Shown: positions 29,084 through 38,240 of the stretch, piece by piece
Layout: every line of letters begins with the position of its first letter
Position numbering within the stretch: position 1 is the first letter of the stretch
NCBI RefSeq assembly: GCF_009733595.1
Contig: NZ_WOFH01000006.1
Location: forward strand, 186,001 to 250,000
Length of the DNA stretch: 64,000 nucleotides
Source of the DNA: Actinomadura litoris
Lineage (GTDB): Bacteria > Actinomycetota > Actinomycetes > Streptosporangiales > Streptosporangiaceae
Reading direction: 5' to 3'
Notes under the pieces: model-generated
What the model was told of the DNA's origin: nothing
Seen by the model: only the letters and a program-made list of their open reading frames with translations
The model's database searches: none
Made by a program: the position numbers and the translations under genes

Positions 29084-29853
29084 GGCCGGTGCGCCCCGGG
29101 CCGGGCGTGCCGGACGAGCCGGTCCCGCAGCGCGCGCGTGTTGCGGCGGCTGACCGGCAGCCGCATGTCGCCGACCCGCACCGCGCACCGTCCCGACTCG
29201 ATGTACATCTCGTCGATGTAGGCGAGCGCGACCAGGTGCGAGCGGTGCACCCGGACGAACCCGGCGTCGCTCCACGCCTCCTCCAGCGCGGTCAGCGACG
29301 TGCGGACGAGGTAGCTCTCCCGCTGCGTGTGCAGGCGCGCGTAGTCGCCGTGCGCCTCGGCGTAGCGCACCTCCGACCGCCGGACGAACCGGGTCACCCC
29401 GACCAGCTCGACCGGGATCATCTCGTCCTCGGGGGCCACCTCGCGGGCCGTCCGTCCCGAGACGGCCTCCACGACGCGGCGCACGGCCTCGGCGAGCCGC
29501 TCCTGGCCGACCGGTTTGAGCAGGTAGTCCACGGCGCCCAGCTCGAAGGCGTCCACCGCGTGGGTCTCGTAGGCGGTCACGAACACGATCTTCGGCGGGC
29601 GCTCGAAGTGCGCGAGCACCCGCGCGAGGTCGAGGCCCGACAGCCCCGGCATCCGGATGTCGAGGAACAGCGCCGCGACCGCCCCGTCCTCCAGGGCGCG
29701 CAGCGCGGCGGCGCCCGTGGCCGCCCGCGACACCCGGCACACCCGGTCGTCGGCGGCCAGCATGTAGGCCAGGTCCTCGATCGCGGGCAGTTCGTCGTCC
29801 ACGACGAGGACGTGCAGGCCCTCCTCGACGCTCTCCTCGGCCAGACTGGTCAA
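29080..29853 (-). CDS. LytTR-family response regulator
   Basis: 257 residues from TTG 29853, which overlaps the stop of the kinase gene (TTGA). Receiver domain: acidic pair Asp19/Asp20, phospho-acceptor Asp65 (LFLDIRMPG), Lys in YLLKPVG. The C-terminal LytTR DNA-binding domain carries YAEAHGDYARLHT and GFVRVHRSHLVAL. LytTR proteins bind pairs of short direct repeats and commonly control carbon-overflow transporters. Its position between sensor kinase and symporter genes makes it the likely regulator of this acetate-uptake operon. Confidence 0.94.
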   Translation of the reverse strand: MTSLAEESVEEGLHVLVVDDELPAIEDLAYMLAADDRVCRVSRAATGAAALRALEDGAVAALFLDIRMPGLSGLDLARVLAHFERPPKIVFVTAYETHAVDAFELGAVDYLLKPVGQERLAEAVRRVVEAVSGRTAREVAPEDEMIPVELVGVTRFVRRSEVRYAEAHGDYARLHTQRESYLVRTSLTALEEAWSDAGFVRVHRSHLVALAYIDEMYIESGRCAVRVGDMRLPVSRRNTRALRDRLVRHARPGAHRP

Positions 29854-31040
29854 GAGACGCTCACCCCCGCCTTGTACTTCGGGATCCGCAGGCTCACCTT
29901 CGTGCCCGCCCCCGGCCCGGTCTCGATGACCAGGCCGAACGCGGTGCCGTACACCTGGCGCAGCCGCTCGTCGACGTTGACGAGGCCGACCGAGTCGCCG
30001 CCGGGCTGCTCGCCGTCCAGCGCCCGCCGGACGTGCTCGGGGTCCATGCCGACGCCGTCGTCCTCCACGCTGAGCAGGCACTCCTGCCCGGCGTCCTCGG
30101 CCACGATCGTGACGTGCCCGACCCCGGTCTTGCGCTCCAGCCCGTGCCGGACGGCGTTCTCCACCAGCGGCTGGACGCACAGGAACGGCACCGCGACCGG
30201 CAGCACCTCCGGCGCGATCCGCAGGCTGACCCGCAGCCGGTCGCCGAACCGGGCGTGCTCCAGCAGCAGGTACCGGTCGATCGAGCGCAGCTCCTCGGCG
30301 AGCGTCGTGAACTCGCCGTGGTTGCGGAAGGAGTACCGGGTGAAGTGCGCGAACTCCAGCAGCAGCTCGCGGGCGCGGTCGGGCTGCGTGCGGACGAACG
30401 CGGCGATCGTCGTCAGCGAGTTGTAGATGAAGTGCGGCGAGATCTGCGCGCGCAGCGCCCGCACCTCCATCTCCGCGAGGCGGGTGCGGGAGCGGTCCAG
30501 CTCGGCGAGTTCGAGCTGCGTGGACACCCAGCGGGCGGTCTCGCCGACCGCGCGCACGAGGCCCGCCGTGGCGGCCGAGTCGTAGGCGGCGAGCGTCCCG
30601 ACGACGTGGTCGCCCGCCGTCAGCGGCGCGATCACCGCGTGCACGAGCGGGCAGTCGGGGTCCTCGCAGGCGACCTGGTCGGCCTTGAGCACCACGCTGC
30701 GCCCGGTGCCGACGGGGTGCCGCGCGTGCCGGACGGCGTCGCCCGCGTGCGCCTCGCCGGTGCCGTCCCAGGCGAGCAGGGCGCGGCCGTCGGTGACCGC
30801 GACCGCCTGGCAGCCGAGCAGGGCCCGCAGGTGCCGCGCGGCGCGTCCGGCGCCCTGGGCGTCCAGGCCGCCGCGCAGGGTGCGCGCCGCGACCGAGACC
30901 GTGTGCAGCGTCTGGTAGGTCGCCTGCTCCGCCGGGCCGCCGAGGTAGCGGCGCGATCGGGTCATCACCCGCAGCAGGACCCCGATGGCGAGGATCACGC
31001 CGGTGATGGCGAGGGTGGCCAGTGTCGTCTGCATCCGCAC
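29850..31040 (-). CDS. LytS-type sensor histidine kinase
   Basis: 396 residues from GTG 31040 (ATG 31034 is equally possible). One N-terminal membrane helix (~5-25), a GAF-like sensory region (~50-185) with CEDPDCPLVHAVIAPL, then the His_kinase domain with phospho-acceptor His near 205 (AQISPHFIYNSL) and a HATPase_c domain (PLVENAVRHGLE, EDDGVGMD). This is the layout of BtsS/YpdA-like kinases that sense small carboxylates, but here with only one membrane helix, so sensing is probably cytosolic. First gene of the kinase-regulator-DUF485-ActP operon, all four genes coupled by 4-base overlaps. Confidence 0.93.
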   Translation of the reverse strand: MRMQTTLATLAITGVILAIGVLLRVMTRSRRYLGGPAEQATYQTLHTVSVAARTLRGGLDAQGAGRAARHLRALLGCQAVAVTDGRALLAWDGTGEAHAGDAVRHARHPVGTGRSVVLKADQVACEDPDCPLVHAVIAPLTAGDHVVGTLAAYDSAATAGLVRAVGETARWVSTQLELAELDRSRTRLAEMEVRALRAQISPHFIYNSLTTIAAFVRTQPDRARELLLEFAHFTRYSFRNHGEFTTLAEELRSIDRYLLLEHARFGDRLRVSLRIAPEVLPVAVPFLCVQPLVENAVRHGLERKTGVGHVTIVAEDAGQECLLSVEDDGVGMDPEHVRRALDGEQPGGDSVGLVNVDERLRQVYGTAFGLVIETGPGAGTKVSLRIPKYKAGVSVS

Positions 31041-31121
31041 GCCCTTGATCGCAACTGCCGCAACTATGACACGCCCGTTTCGGGCATATCAATGGCGAGT
31101 TTCGGTCAAAGAACGGGCGAC

Positions 31122-31159
31122 TGAACCGTGGGATCCCCTGTCAGGGACCCCACGGTCAG
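31122..31159 (-). terminator. Terminator after the carboxylesterase gene
   Basis: ACCGTGGGATCCC (31125-31137) pairs with GGGACCCCACGGT (31144-31156) with one mismatch, and the stem can extend by CTG/CAG. It lies 64 bases after the esterase stop and upstream of the kinase operon. Confidence 0.75.
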
Positions 31160-31219
31160 CCTCGCGTCTCAGCGCGTGAGCGGCTCAGCGTCGGAGCGCG
31201 CTCCGCGCCCGCCGCCGGA

Positions 31220-32869
31220 TCAGTTGTTGAAGGGGGTGAGCGCGTTCCAGAACCCGCAGTGGTGCTGCTTGCCGATCTCGGTGGTCAGCTCGCTGGTCCC
31301 GGCGGGCGCCATCGACAGCACGTTCGGGTTGCGCTTGGTGAACTTCGGCCAGTACGGCGCGCCGGGCACGGTCGGGTCGCCGGTGCGGGCGAAGCCCGTC
31401 CACTGGTTGGTGATCTGGTTGCCGAGCGCCTGCTGGTTCGGGTTCGGCGGGACGGGGCCGGGCGCGAGGAACTGGTTCTCCCCGACGTGGAACGACCCGT
31501 TCGGCTTGGTCTTGTCGAGCCAGGACGCGGGCGGGGCGTCGGCGTTGTCGGTCTGGTAGGCGAACACGGTCAGGTGCCTGGCGAGCCGCTGGTCGTTGAG
31601 CAGCGCCGGGCACACGGAGTTGGAGTCGGCGACGATCGTCCGGTAGGCGATGAACGCCGACGGCTCGGGGAAGCGCTCCAGCGGGTACAGGTCGAACACG
31701 GCGCTCGCGTGCGGCCCGTACTGCTGCCGGACGAGGCGCCGGTAGTCGGCCGGGGTCTCGGCGTTCTCCAGCTGGGTCTCGTCGCGGTCGACGCCGTGCA
31801 TCAGCGTGACGTCGTTGACCTTGCCCTTCTTGAACGCCTCGGCGGGCGACATCGGCAGGGTCTTCCCGTCGGCGATCGGCGCTATCGTCCCCTTGTCGGG
31901 GCCGAGCCCGTCACCGGACTTGTCCAGCAGCGTCTGCACCGGCACCTTGCGCAGGCAGGCGGCCTTGTCGGCGGCGCCCTCGCAGCCGAGGACCTTGGAG
32001 AACCGCGCGCCCGCCTGCTGCGCCTGCTTCTCGGTCGGCAGCTGCGACTTGCAGTCGCCGGGCTGCCAGGAGGTGTTGACGGTGCCGCCGCGCAGCGAGT
32101 TGTACTCGCCGCTCTGCGCGATGCCCTTCTGGAACAGGCCCTTCGCGGTCGGCGACACGGTGTTGGAGCAGACGCTCGCGCCACCGGCCGACGCGCCGTA
32201 GATGGTCACGTTGTCCGGGTCGCCGCCGAACCTCGCGATGTTGCGCTTCACCCAGCGCAGCGACTCCTGCTGGTCCTGGATGGCCCAGTTGCCGGAGTGG
32301 TCGCCGAGCGAGGCGTGCGCCATGAACCCGAAGATGCCGAGCCGGTAGTTGACCCCGACCTGGATGAGGTTGCCCGCCTTGGCGAGGTGGCTGCCGTCGG
32401 CCGGCCTGCCGAGCAGCCAGCCGCCGCCGTGGAACTCCACCATGACCGGCAGCTTCTTGCCGCGCGGGTTCTCCGGCGCCCGGACGTTGACGTTGAGGCA
32501 GTCCTCGTTGGTCGACCCCGCCCCGAGCGCGGCCGACTGCGGACAGGTCGGCCCGTTCTCGGTCGCGGGCAGCGTCGAGCTCCAGGCCGGCCTCTTCCGC
32601 GGCGCGGCCCAGCGCAGGTTCCCGACCGGCGCCGCCGCGTAGGGCACGCCGAGCCAGGACCTGACGCCGTCCTTGACGACGCCGCACACCGCACCGGTGT
32701 CGGTCTGGACGGTCGTCCCGTCCGCGCAGTCGACCGCGGCCGCCTGGACCGTGGTGCCGGACGCGGCGGGGATCGCGCCGGTCAGCGATGTCATGAGTAG
32801 GGCGACCGAGGTCGCGGCGGCGGCCAGCACTGACGTGGTGACCGGATTTCGGAGACGCGTCGGCCTCAT
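31220..32869 (-). CDS. Secreted type-B carboxylesterase
   Basis: 549 residues from ATG 32869, preferred over upstream starts because AAGGAG lies six bases away. A signal peptide (RPTRLRNP, then hydrophobic ~12-35, Ala-rich cleavage region) directs export. The PF00135 fold is clear: NEDCLNVNV, oxyanion hole FHGGGW, catalytic Ser in IYGASAGG, and the family Glu/His region further on. It hydrolyses carboxylic esters outside the cell. It is divergently arranged with the secreted S15/CocE hydrolase gene, so the two may be co-regulated from 32870-33347. Confidence 0.93.
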   Translation of the reverse strand: MRPTRLRNPVTTSVLAAAATSVALLMTSLTGAIPAASGTTVQAAAVDCADGTTVQTDTGAVCGVVKDGVRSWLGVPYAAAPVGNLRWAAPRKRPAWSSTLPATENGPTCPQSAALGAGSTNEDCLNVNVRAPENPRGKKLPVMVEFHGGGWLLGRPADGSHLAKAGNLIQVGVNYRLGIFGFMAHASLGDHSGNWAIQDQQESLRWVKRNIARFGGDPDNVTIYGASAGGASVCSNTVSPTAKGLFQKGIAQSGEYNSLRGGTVNTSWQPGDCKSQLPTEKQAQQAGARFSKVLGCEGAADKAACLRKVPVQTLLDKSGDGLGPDKGTIAPIADGKTLPMSPAEAFKKGKVNDVTLMHGVDRDETQLENAETPADYRRLVRQQYGPHASAVFDLYPLERFPEPSAFIAYRTIVADSNSVCPALLNDQRLARHLTVFAYQTDNADAPPASWLDKTKPNGSFHVGENQFLAPGPVPPNPNQQALGNQITNQWTGFARTGDPTVPGAPYWPKFTKRNPNVLSMAPAGTSELTTEIGKQHHCGFWNALTPFNN

Positions 32870-33347
32870 GCGGTTGCTCCTTGTCATGGACGACGGAGCG
32901 GTCGTCGTCACCGAGTGGAAAGCGCGTGACGTGCAAGGGTCTAGATCGGCGAACCGAACGATAAGGCGGCCGGGACGCGCCGGACAGCCCCCGGAAGGTC
33001 ACCTTCGGCAAACGGTGAGACCGGGTCGGCCGCGAGCAGGGCGCCCCCGATGAACGGTTGATTCACCGCGATGAACGCCTTTTCGCGACAAGTCACGGCA
33101 TGTCGGGCGGCTCACTGACTCTCGTCCGGCGGGCGCCGGGCTCCCCGAGCCGGAGGGACGAATTATGGAAAAGCACCATAAGACGTCCGTCCATCGCACG
33201 TTTTGGACCGTTCGCCCGCCGGGGACGAGGCGCTCGGCGCACGGAACCGGCTGCTCGACGCAGCGTCGGCGCACGCGTCTTCGCGGCGCCGTCCGATCAT
33301 GGCACGCTCCGGGCCTGCACCGCATCGAGCAGGAGGGACCCTGTGAC
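32870..33347. promoter_or_regulatory. Long divergent intergenic region with inverted repeat
   Basis: 478 bases between the two secreted-hydrolase genes. It holds an inverted repeat TTATGG-N7-CCATAA (33163-33181) in a locally AT-rich stretch. ATG 33165 inside it is preceded by GGAGGGA and in frame with the hydrolase, but the codons between 33165 and 33347 look non-coding and the true signal peptide begins at 33348. I see no other gene. Confidence 0.45.
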
Positions 33348-35243
33348 ATGAGAAGACGGCGCGAATCCAGAGAGCGGCGCGGCGCGGGCCGCGCGTCCAG
33401 GCCGGTCGGGCGGGGCCGGGTCCGGCTGGCGGTGCTCGGCACCGCGGCGCTCGCGCTGGGCGGCACCGCGGCGGTCCCCGGGGCCCCGGCCTCCGCCGCG
33501 CCCGGCGCGGCGGAGCACTGCGACTTCACCGAGCAGAAGGACGTCGGCACGAAGATGCGCGACGGCACCGTGCTGCGCTCGAACGTGTTCACGCCGAAGG
33601 GCGGCGGCGACCACCCCGTCATCCTGATGCGCCTGCCCTACAACAAGGAACGCGCCGAGGACATCTTCTACGACCGGCCGACCCGCTACGCCTCGGCCTG
33701 CTACGTCGTCGTGGTGCAGGACGTCCGCGGCCAGTACAAGTCGGACGGCGACTTCTACCCCTACCGCAGCGAGGGCACCGACGGCTACGACACGATCGAG
33801 TGGGCCGCCCGCCTGCCGCACTCCAACGGCAAGGTCGGGATGTACGGGTTCTCCTATCCCGGCCTGACCCAGTGGATGCCCGCGACGATGCGCCCGCCGC
33901 ACCTCGTCACGATCATCCCGGCGTTCACCTCGTCGGACTACTACGACGGCTGGACGTACGAGGGCGGAGCGATGTACCAGTCGTTCACCCAGTCGTGGCC
34001 GCTCAGCTCGCTCGCCAACAGCTCCGTCCGCAAGTACCCCGACGGCGCGAAGCTGGACGCCGAGATGAACAAGGCGGGCCAGCAGCTGTTCAGCAAGTGG
34101 TACTGGTCGCTGCCGCTGAAGAAGTTCCCGCCGCTGTACCCCAAGGACGAGCGGGTCGCCCCGTACTACTACGACTGGATCAAGCACCCGAGCAACGACG
34201 ACTACTGGCAGCGCTGGAGCATCCGCACCCGGTATCCGCAGGTCACGGTCCCCTCCTTCAACTTCGGCGGCTGGTACGACATCTTCCTGGACGGCACCGC
34301 CGAGAACTTCGCCGGGATGCGCGCCAAGGGCGGTTCGCCCGCCGCCCGGCAGGGCAGCACGCTGATGCTCGGCCCGTGGACCCACGGCGGCCACGGCAGC
34401 CGGGCGGGCGCGCTCGACTTCGGCCCCGACGCCGCCGTCGACGTCGACGCGCTCCAGCTCCGCTGGTTCGACCACTGGCTCAAGGGCGCCGAGAACGGCG
34501 TCGAGAAGGACCCGGCCGTCAAGGTCTTCGTGATGGGCGCCAACAAGTGGCGCACCGCGAACGCCTGGCCGATCCCCGGCACCGTGAACACGAAGTACTA
34601 CCTGAACAGCGAGGGAAGCGCGAACACGATCACCGGTGACGGCACGCTGAGCACGGCCCCGCCGTCCGGCCGCCGCGAGCCCGACCGCTACCGCTACGAC
34701 CCCGACAACCCGGTGCCGAGCTTCGGCGGGCGGTTCCAGCAGTCGGTGCCCGGCGGCCCGCAGGACCAGCGGCTCATCGAGCAGCGCCCCGACGTCCTCG
34801 TCTACAGCACCCCGGCGCTGGAGAAGGACACCGAGGTCACCGGGCCGATCTCGGTCACGCTCTACGCGTCCTCCTCGGCGAAGGACACCGACTTCACGGC
34901 CAAGCTCACCGACGTCGCCGAGGACGGCACCTCGATGCTGATCCAGTACGGCATCCAGCGCGCCCGCTACCGCGACTCGCTGGAGCACCCCTCGCTGATC
35001 AAGCCCGGCAAGGTCTACAAGTACACGATCAAGATCTGGCCGACCGGCAACGTCTTCAAGGCCGGGCACAGGCTCCGCCTGGAGATCTCCAGCAGCAACT
35101 TCCCGATGTACGACCGCAACCCGAACACCGGCAAGGAGTTCGGCTCCGACCGCCACACCCGCGTCGCGGACCAGACGATCTACCACGACGCCGAGCACCC
35201 CTCCTCGATCGAACTCCCGATCCAGCCGACCCCCATCGGCTGA
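33348..35243 (+). CDS. Secreted CocE/NonD-family (X-Pro dipeptidyl-peptidase S15) hydrolase
   Basis: 631 residues from ATG 33348 with AGGAGGGA upstream. The N-terminus is Arg-rich with twin-Arg pairs before a hydrophobic core (~25-45) ending in ASAAPG, so it is exported, possibly by Tat. The S15 alpha/beta-hydrolase has DVRGQYKSDGDFYPY, nucleophile in YGFSYPG, and the His region GPWTHGGHG; the C-terminal PepX_C jelly roll follows (EVTGPISVTLYAS, GHRLRLEISSSNFP). Such enzymes cleave acyl-ester or amide bonds, e.g. of glutaryl or cocaine-like esters. The substrate is unknown. Strong terminator downstream. Confidence 0.93.
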   Translation: MRRRRESRERRGAGRASRPVGRGRVRLAVLGTAALALGGTAAVPGAPASAAPGAAEHCDFTEQKDVGTKMRDGTVLRSNVFTPKGGGDHPVILMRLPYNKERAEDIFYDRPTRYASACYVVVVQDVRGQYKSDGDFYPYRSEGTDGYDTIEWAARLPHSNGKVGMYGFSYPGLTQWMPATMRPPHLVTIIPAFTSSDYYDGWTYEGGAMYQSFTQSWPLSSLANSSVRKYPDGAKLDAEMNKAGQQLFSKWYWSLPLKKFPPLYPKDERVAPYYYDWIKHPSNDDYWQRWSIRTRYPQVTVPSFNFGGWYDIFLDGTAENFAGMRAKGGSPAARQGSTLMLGPWTHGGHGSRAGALDFGPDAAVDVDALQLRWFDHWLKGAENGVEKDPAVKVFVMGANKWRTANAWPIPGTVNTKYYLNSEGSANTITGDGTLSTAPPSGRREPDRYRYDPDNPVPSFGGRFQQSVPGGPQDQRLIEQRPDVLVYSTPALEKDTEVTGPISVTLYASSSAKDTDFTAKLTDVAEDGTSMLIQYGIQRARYRDSLEHPSLIKPGKVYKYTIKIWPTGNVFKAGHRLRLEISSSNFPMYDRNPNTGKEFGSDRHTRVADQTIYHDAEHPSSIELPIQPTPIG

Positions 35244-35253
35244 CCCGGAACCA

Positions 35254-35289
35254 GGCGGGCGCCCCCCTTCCCCCCGGGGGGCGCCCGCC
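35254..35289 (+). terminator. Terminator after the S15 hydrolase
   Basis: 14-bp perfect GC stem, arms 35254-35267 and 35276-35289, 11 bases after the stop codon. Confidence 0.85.
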
Positions 35290-35341
35290 CTCGTGCGCAA
35301 ACGGTTTGTCGAGGGGCGCGGCGGGTGAATAGCGTCGCCGT

Positions 35342-36130
35342 ATGGGAGAGGGTGTTTCCGGGGTCAACCGGGCTCATTGGGACGTGTGGGCCGCCGCGCA
35401 CGGGCAGGACGCGTACTACGACACGGCCGGGCTGGTGGCGGGCGCCGACTCGCTCACCGATGTGGAGCGCGGGGCCGTCGGCGAGGTGGAGGGGCTGGAC
35501 GTGCTGCACGTCCAGTGCCATATCGGGTTCGACGCGATCTCGCTGGCACGTTCCGGCGCGCGGGTGACGGGCGTCGACTTCTCGCCGGTGGCGCTGGAGA
35601 AGGGGCGGGCGCTCGCGGAGCGGTGCGGGGTGGACGTGCGGTTCGTCGAGGCGGACGCCACCGACCTGCCCGAGCGGATGCGCGGCCGGTTCGACCTCGC
35701 CTACGCGGCCTACGGGATCCTCTGCTGGATCGCCGACGTGGACGCCTGGATGCGCTCGGTCGCCGCGACGCTCCGGCCCGGCGGACGGCTGGTCCTCGTC
35801 GACTTCCATCCGCTGCTCCAGATGGTGGAGACCGTGGAGCCGCTCGTCCTGGACTTCCCCTACGCCTTCGACGGGCCGCACGAGTACGCCTCGTCGGGGT
35901 CGTACGCGACCGAGACCGGGCCGACCACGTCGGTGGAGTTCGCGCACTCGCTCGGCGAGATCGTCACCGCCGCCGCGGCGGCGGGGCTGCGCGTCACCCG
36001 GCTGGACGAGCGCCTCGACTCGGCGCTGGACCTCGGCCGGGGCACCCCGGTCGGGCCGGACGGCCGCCACCGCTTCCCGGTGGACGGCCGGAACCTGCCC
36101 GTCCTCTACGCGCTCACCGCGACCCGGTGA
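35342..36130 (+). CDS. Class I SAM-dependent methyltransferase
   Basis: 262 residues. SAM-binding motif I is degenerate (VLHVQCHIGFDAISLA, with Gly replaced by Cys/His as in several ubiE-like actinobacterial enzymes); motif II is VTGVDFSPVAL, and motif III region RPGGRLVLVDFHP. Cytosolic; methyl acceptor unknown. TAGCGT (35330-35335) lies six bases before ATG 35342 with no ribosome site, so the mRNA is probably leaderless. A terminator precedes it and the next gene has its own leaderless promoter, so it is monocistronic. Confidence 0.88.
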   Translation: MGEGVSGVNRAHWDVWAAAHGQDAYYDTAGLVAGADSLTDVERGAVGEVEGLDVLHVQCHIGFDAISLARSGARVTGVDFSPVALEKGRALAERCGVDVRFVEADATDLPERMRGRFDLAYAAYGILCWIADVDAWMRSVAATLRPGGRLVLVDFHPLLQMVETVEPLVLDFPYAFDGPHEYASSGSYATETGPTTSVEFAHSLGEIVTAAAAAGLRVTRLDERLDSALDLGRGTPVGPDGRHRFPVDGRNLPVLYALTATR

Positions 36131-36175
36131 CGGGGGGTCTGGACGGGATGATCGACATTCGTTAGCTTGCGTCGC

Positions 36176-37282
36176 ATGAAGCCGATGCTCGCGCTCGCGT
36201 GGAAGATGTCGCTCGCCGGGGTGTGCGGGGTGATGGTCGCGACGCCGCTGTCCGCGCCCGTCGCGCAGGCCGCGCCCGCCGTCCGGCAGGTGGCGCGGCC
36301 CGGCCTCGGATGGCAGGTCACCCCGACCGGGACCGGCGCGCGGTTCCGCGGGCTCGCGGCGGTCAGCCGGAAGACCGCCTGGCTGGCGGGCACCGGCGGG
36401 ACCGTCCTGCGGACCACCGACGCGGGCCGCACCTGGCGCGGCGTCGGGCCGCCGGACGCGGCGGGCCTGGAGTTCCGCGACGTCGAGGCGTTCGACGAGC
36501 GGCGGGCCGTGGTGCTGGCGATCGGCGAGGGCGACGCGTCCCGCGTTTACCAGACCTCCGACGGCGGCCGGACGTGGACGCTCGGCTTCCGCAACGACGA
36601 GCCGCGCGCCTTCTACGACTGCATGACGTTCTTCGACTCGCGGCACGGGCTCGCCGTCAGCGATCCCGTGGACGGGCGCTTCCGGATCATCTCCACCAGC
36701 GACGCCGGGCGCAGCTGGCGGGTGCTGCCCAACAAGGGGATGCCCGACGCGCTCCCGGGCGAGGCCGCGTTCGCCGCCAGCGGGCAGTGCCTGGTGAGCC
36801 ACGGCGGCCGGGACGTGTGGCTCGCGACCGGCGGCGCGTCCAAGGCGCGGGTGTTCCACTCCCGCGACCGCGGGCTGACCTGGACCGTGGCCGACACGCC
36901 GCTGCCGAGCTCCGCGTCCCAGGGGGTGTTCGCGGTGGCGTTCCGCGACACCCGCCACGGCGTCGCGGTCGGCGGCGACTACCGGCCAGGGGAGCCGTCC
37001 CCGGCGGCGGCCGCGACCACGAGCGACGGCGGCCGGACGTGGCGCCCGGCGCCGCGTCCTCCGGCGGAGTACCGGTCGGGCGTGGTGTGGCCGACCTATA
37101 CCGGCCCGGCGGCGCTCGCGGTCGGTCCCACCGGCAGCGACGGCACCCTGAACGCGGGCCGCTCGTGGACGCGGTTCGACACCGGCAGCTTCGACACCGT
37201 GGACTGCGCGTCCGACGGCGGCTGCTGGGCCGCGGGCGAGAAGGGCCGCGCCGGGCGGCTCACGATCAGGGCAGCCCGCTAG
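36176..37282 (+). CDS. Secreted Asp-box (BNR) repeat beta-propeller protein
   Basis: 368 residues with a signal peptide (KPMLALAWKMSLAG ... VAQAAP). At least five Asp-boxes S/T-x-D-x-G-x-T/S-W are visible: TTDAGRTW, TSDGGRTW, TSDAGRSW, SRDRGLTW, TSDGGRTW. They predict a six- or seven-bladed propeller like Ycf48/sortilin-type or sialidase-like domains. The sialidase catalytic residues are not obvious, so a binding or scaffold role is more likely. TAGCTT lies seven bases before ATG 36176 (leaderless). The 3' end overlaps the convergent desaturase gene by 17 bases. Confidence 0.85.
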   Translation: MKPMLALAWKMSLAGVCGVMVATPLSAPVAQAAPAVRQVARPGLGWQVTPTGTGARFRGLAAVSRKTAWLAGTGGTVLRTTDAGRTWRGVGPPDAAGLEFRDVEAFDERRAVVLAIGEGDASRVYQTSDGGRTWTLGFRNDEPRAFYDCMTFFDSRHGLAVSDPVDGRFRIISTSDAGRSWRVLPNKGMPDALPGEAAFAASGQCLVSHGGRDVWLATGGASKARVFHSRDRGLTWTVADTPLPSSASQGVFAVAFRDTRHGVAVGGDYRPGEPSPAAAATTSDGGRTWRPAPRPPAEYRSGVVWPTYTGPAALAVGPTGSDGTLNAGRSWTRFDTGSFDTVDCASDGGCWAAGEKGRAGRLTIRAAR

Positions 37283-38240
37283 GCGCCTCCCGCTCGGTGG
37301 CCAGGTGGTCGGTCAGCCGCCGGGCCAGCCGGGCGGGGTCGGGCCAGCGCACGTCGTGCGCCCAGCCGAGGCGCTCGAAGCCGCGGATCAGCAGGGCGCT
37401 GGCGTCGAACTGGCCCTTCAGGACGCCGTGCCGCGCGGACGTCGGCTCGGCGTGGTGCCAGTTGTGCCAGCCCTCCCCGAACGTCAGCAGCGCGACCCAG
37501 CGGACGTTGGTCGAGCGGTCGCGGGTGTCGAAGGCGCGCCCGCCGAAGCTGTGCGCGACGGAGTTGACCGACCAGGTCACATGGTGGACGACGGCGTAGC
37601 GCACCAGCCCGCCCCAGAACAGCGCGGACCACATCCCGGCCCACGACATCGTGGCCAGCCCGCCCGCGAGGGCGGGCAGCGCGAACGACAGCAGCACGAC
37701 GGCGGGGTAGGCGGCGTCCATCCGCCGCACGACGGGGTCGGCCAGCAGGTCGGGGACCCAGTGCCTCCGGACGGAGCGCCGCCGCGCGGTGTAGAACCAG
37801 CCGACCTGCGCATGCAGCAGGCCCCGCGCCAGCGACGGCAGCGACTCGCCGTAGGCCCAGGGGGAGTGCGGGTCGCCGGGGCGGTCGGCGTACTTGTGGT
37901 GGCGGCGGTGCTCGGCCGCCCACAGCGAGGCCGGGCCTTCGAGGGCGAGCCCGCCGGCCAGCGTCAGCGCGAGGAATAAGGGGCGGCGGCACCGGAACGA
38001 GCGGTGGGTCAGCATCCGGTGGTAGCCGACGCTGATGCCGAAGATGCTCACCGCGTACATGACCGCGAAGATCACCAGGTCGGCCGGGCCGACGCCGTGC
38101 CCCCAGACCGCGACGACGGCCGCCGCCAGGGCCAGCACCGGCAGCACGACCAGCGTGATCAGGTAGGCGTCACGGCGGACGTGCGAGACGGCGGCGGTGC
38201 CGGTGGACTCCGGCTCCGTCCAGCGCTGTCGCGAACCCAT
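37266..38240 (-). CDS. Membrane fatty acyl-CoA desaturase (delta-9 type)
   Basis: 324 residues from ATG 38240 (GAGGAGG ribosome site). Four membrane helices and the three histidine boxes of di-iron acyl desaturases are present: HRMLTHRSF, HRRHHKYAD and WHNWHHAE. It introduces a cis double bond into saturated acyl chains using O2 and reduced ferredoxin or cytochrome. It is divergent, over 222 bases, from an operon with a P450, a cyclooxygenase-like dioxygenase and a lipase-fold protein. It could supply the unsaturated substrate for that pathway; this link is inferred from position and chemistry. Confidence 0.93.
   Translation of the reverse strand: MGSRQRWTEPESTGTAAVSHVRRDAYLITLVVLPVLALAAAVVAVWGHGVGPADLVIFAVMYAVSIFGISVGYHRMLTHRSFRCRRPLFLALTLAGGLALEGPASLWAAEHRRHHKYADRPGDPHSPWAYGESLPSLARGLLHAQVGWFYTARRRSVRRHWVPDLLADPVVRRMDAAYPAVVLLSFALPALAGGLATMSWAGMWSALFWGGLVRYAVVHHVTWSVNSVAHSFGGRAFDTRDRSTNVRWVALLTFGEGWHNWHHAEPTSARHGVLKGQFDASALLIRGFERLGWAHDVRWPDPARLARRLTDHLATEREAPSGLP

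Noticed and set aside
33165..33347. Upstream start ATG 33165 for the S15 hydrolase
   Set aside because: It has a ribosome-like site, but the added 61 residues have non-coding codon use and would bury the signal peptide; ATG 33348 fits better.
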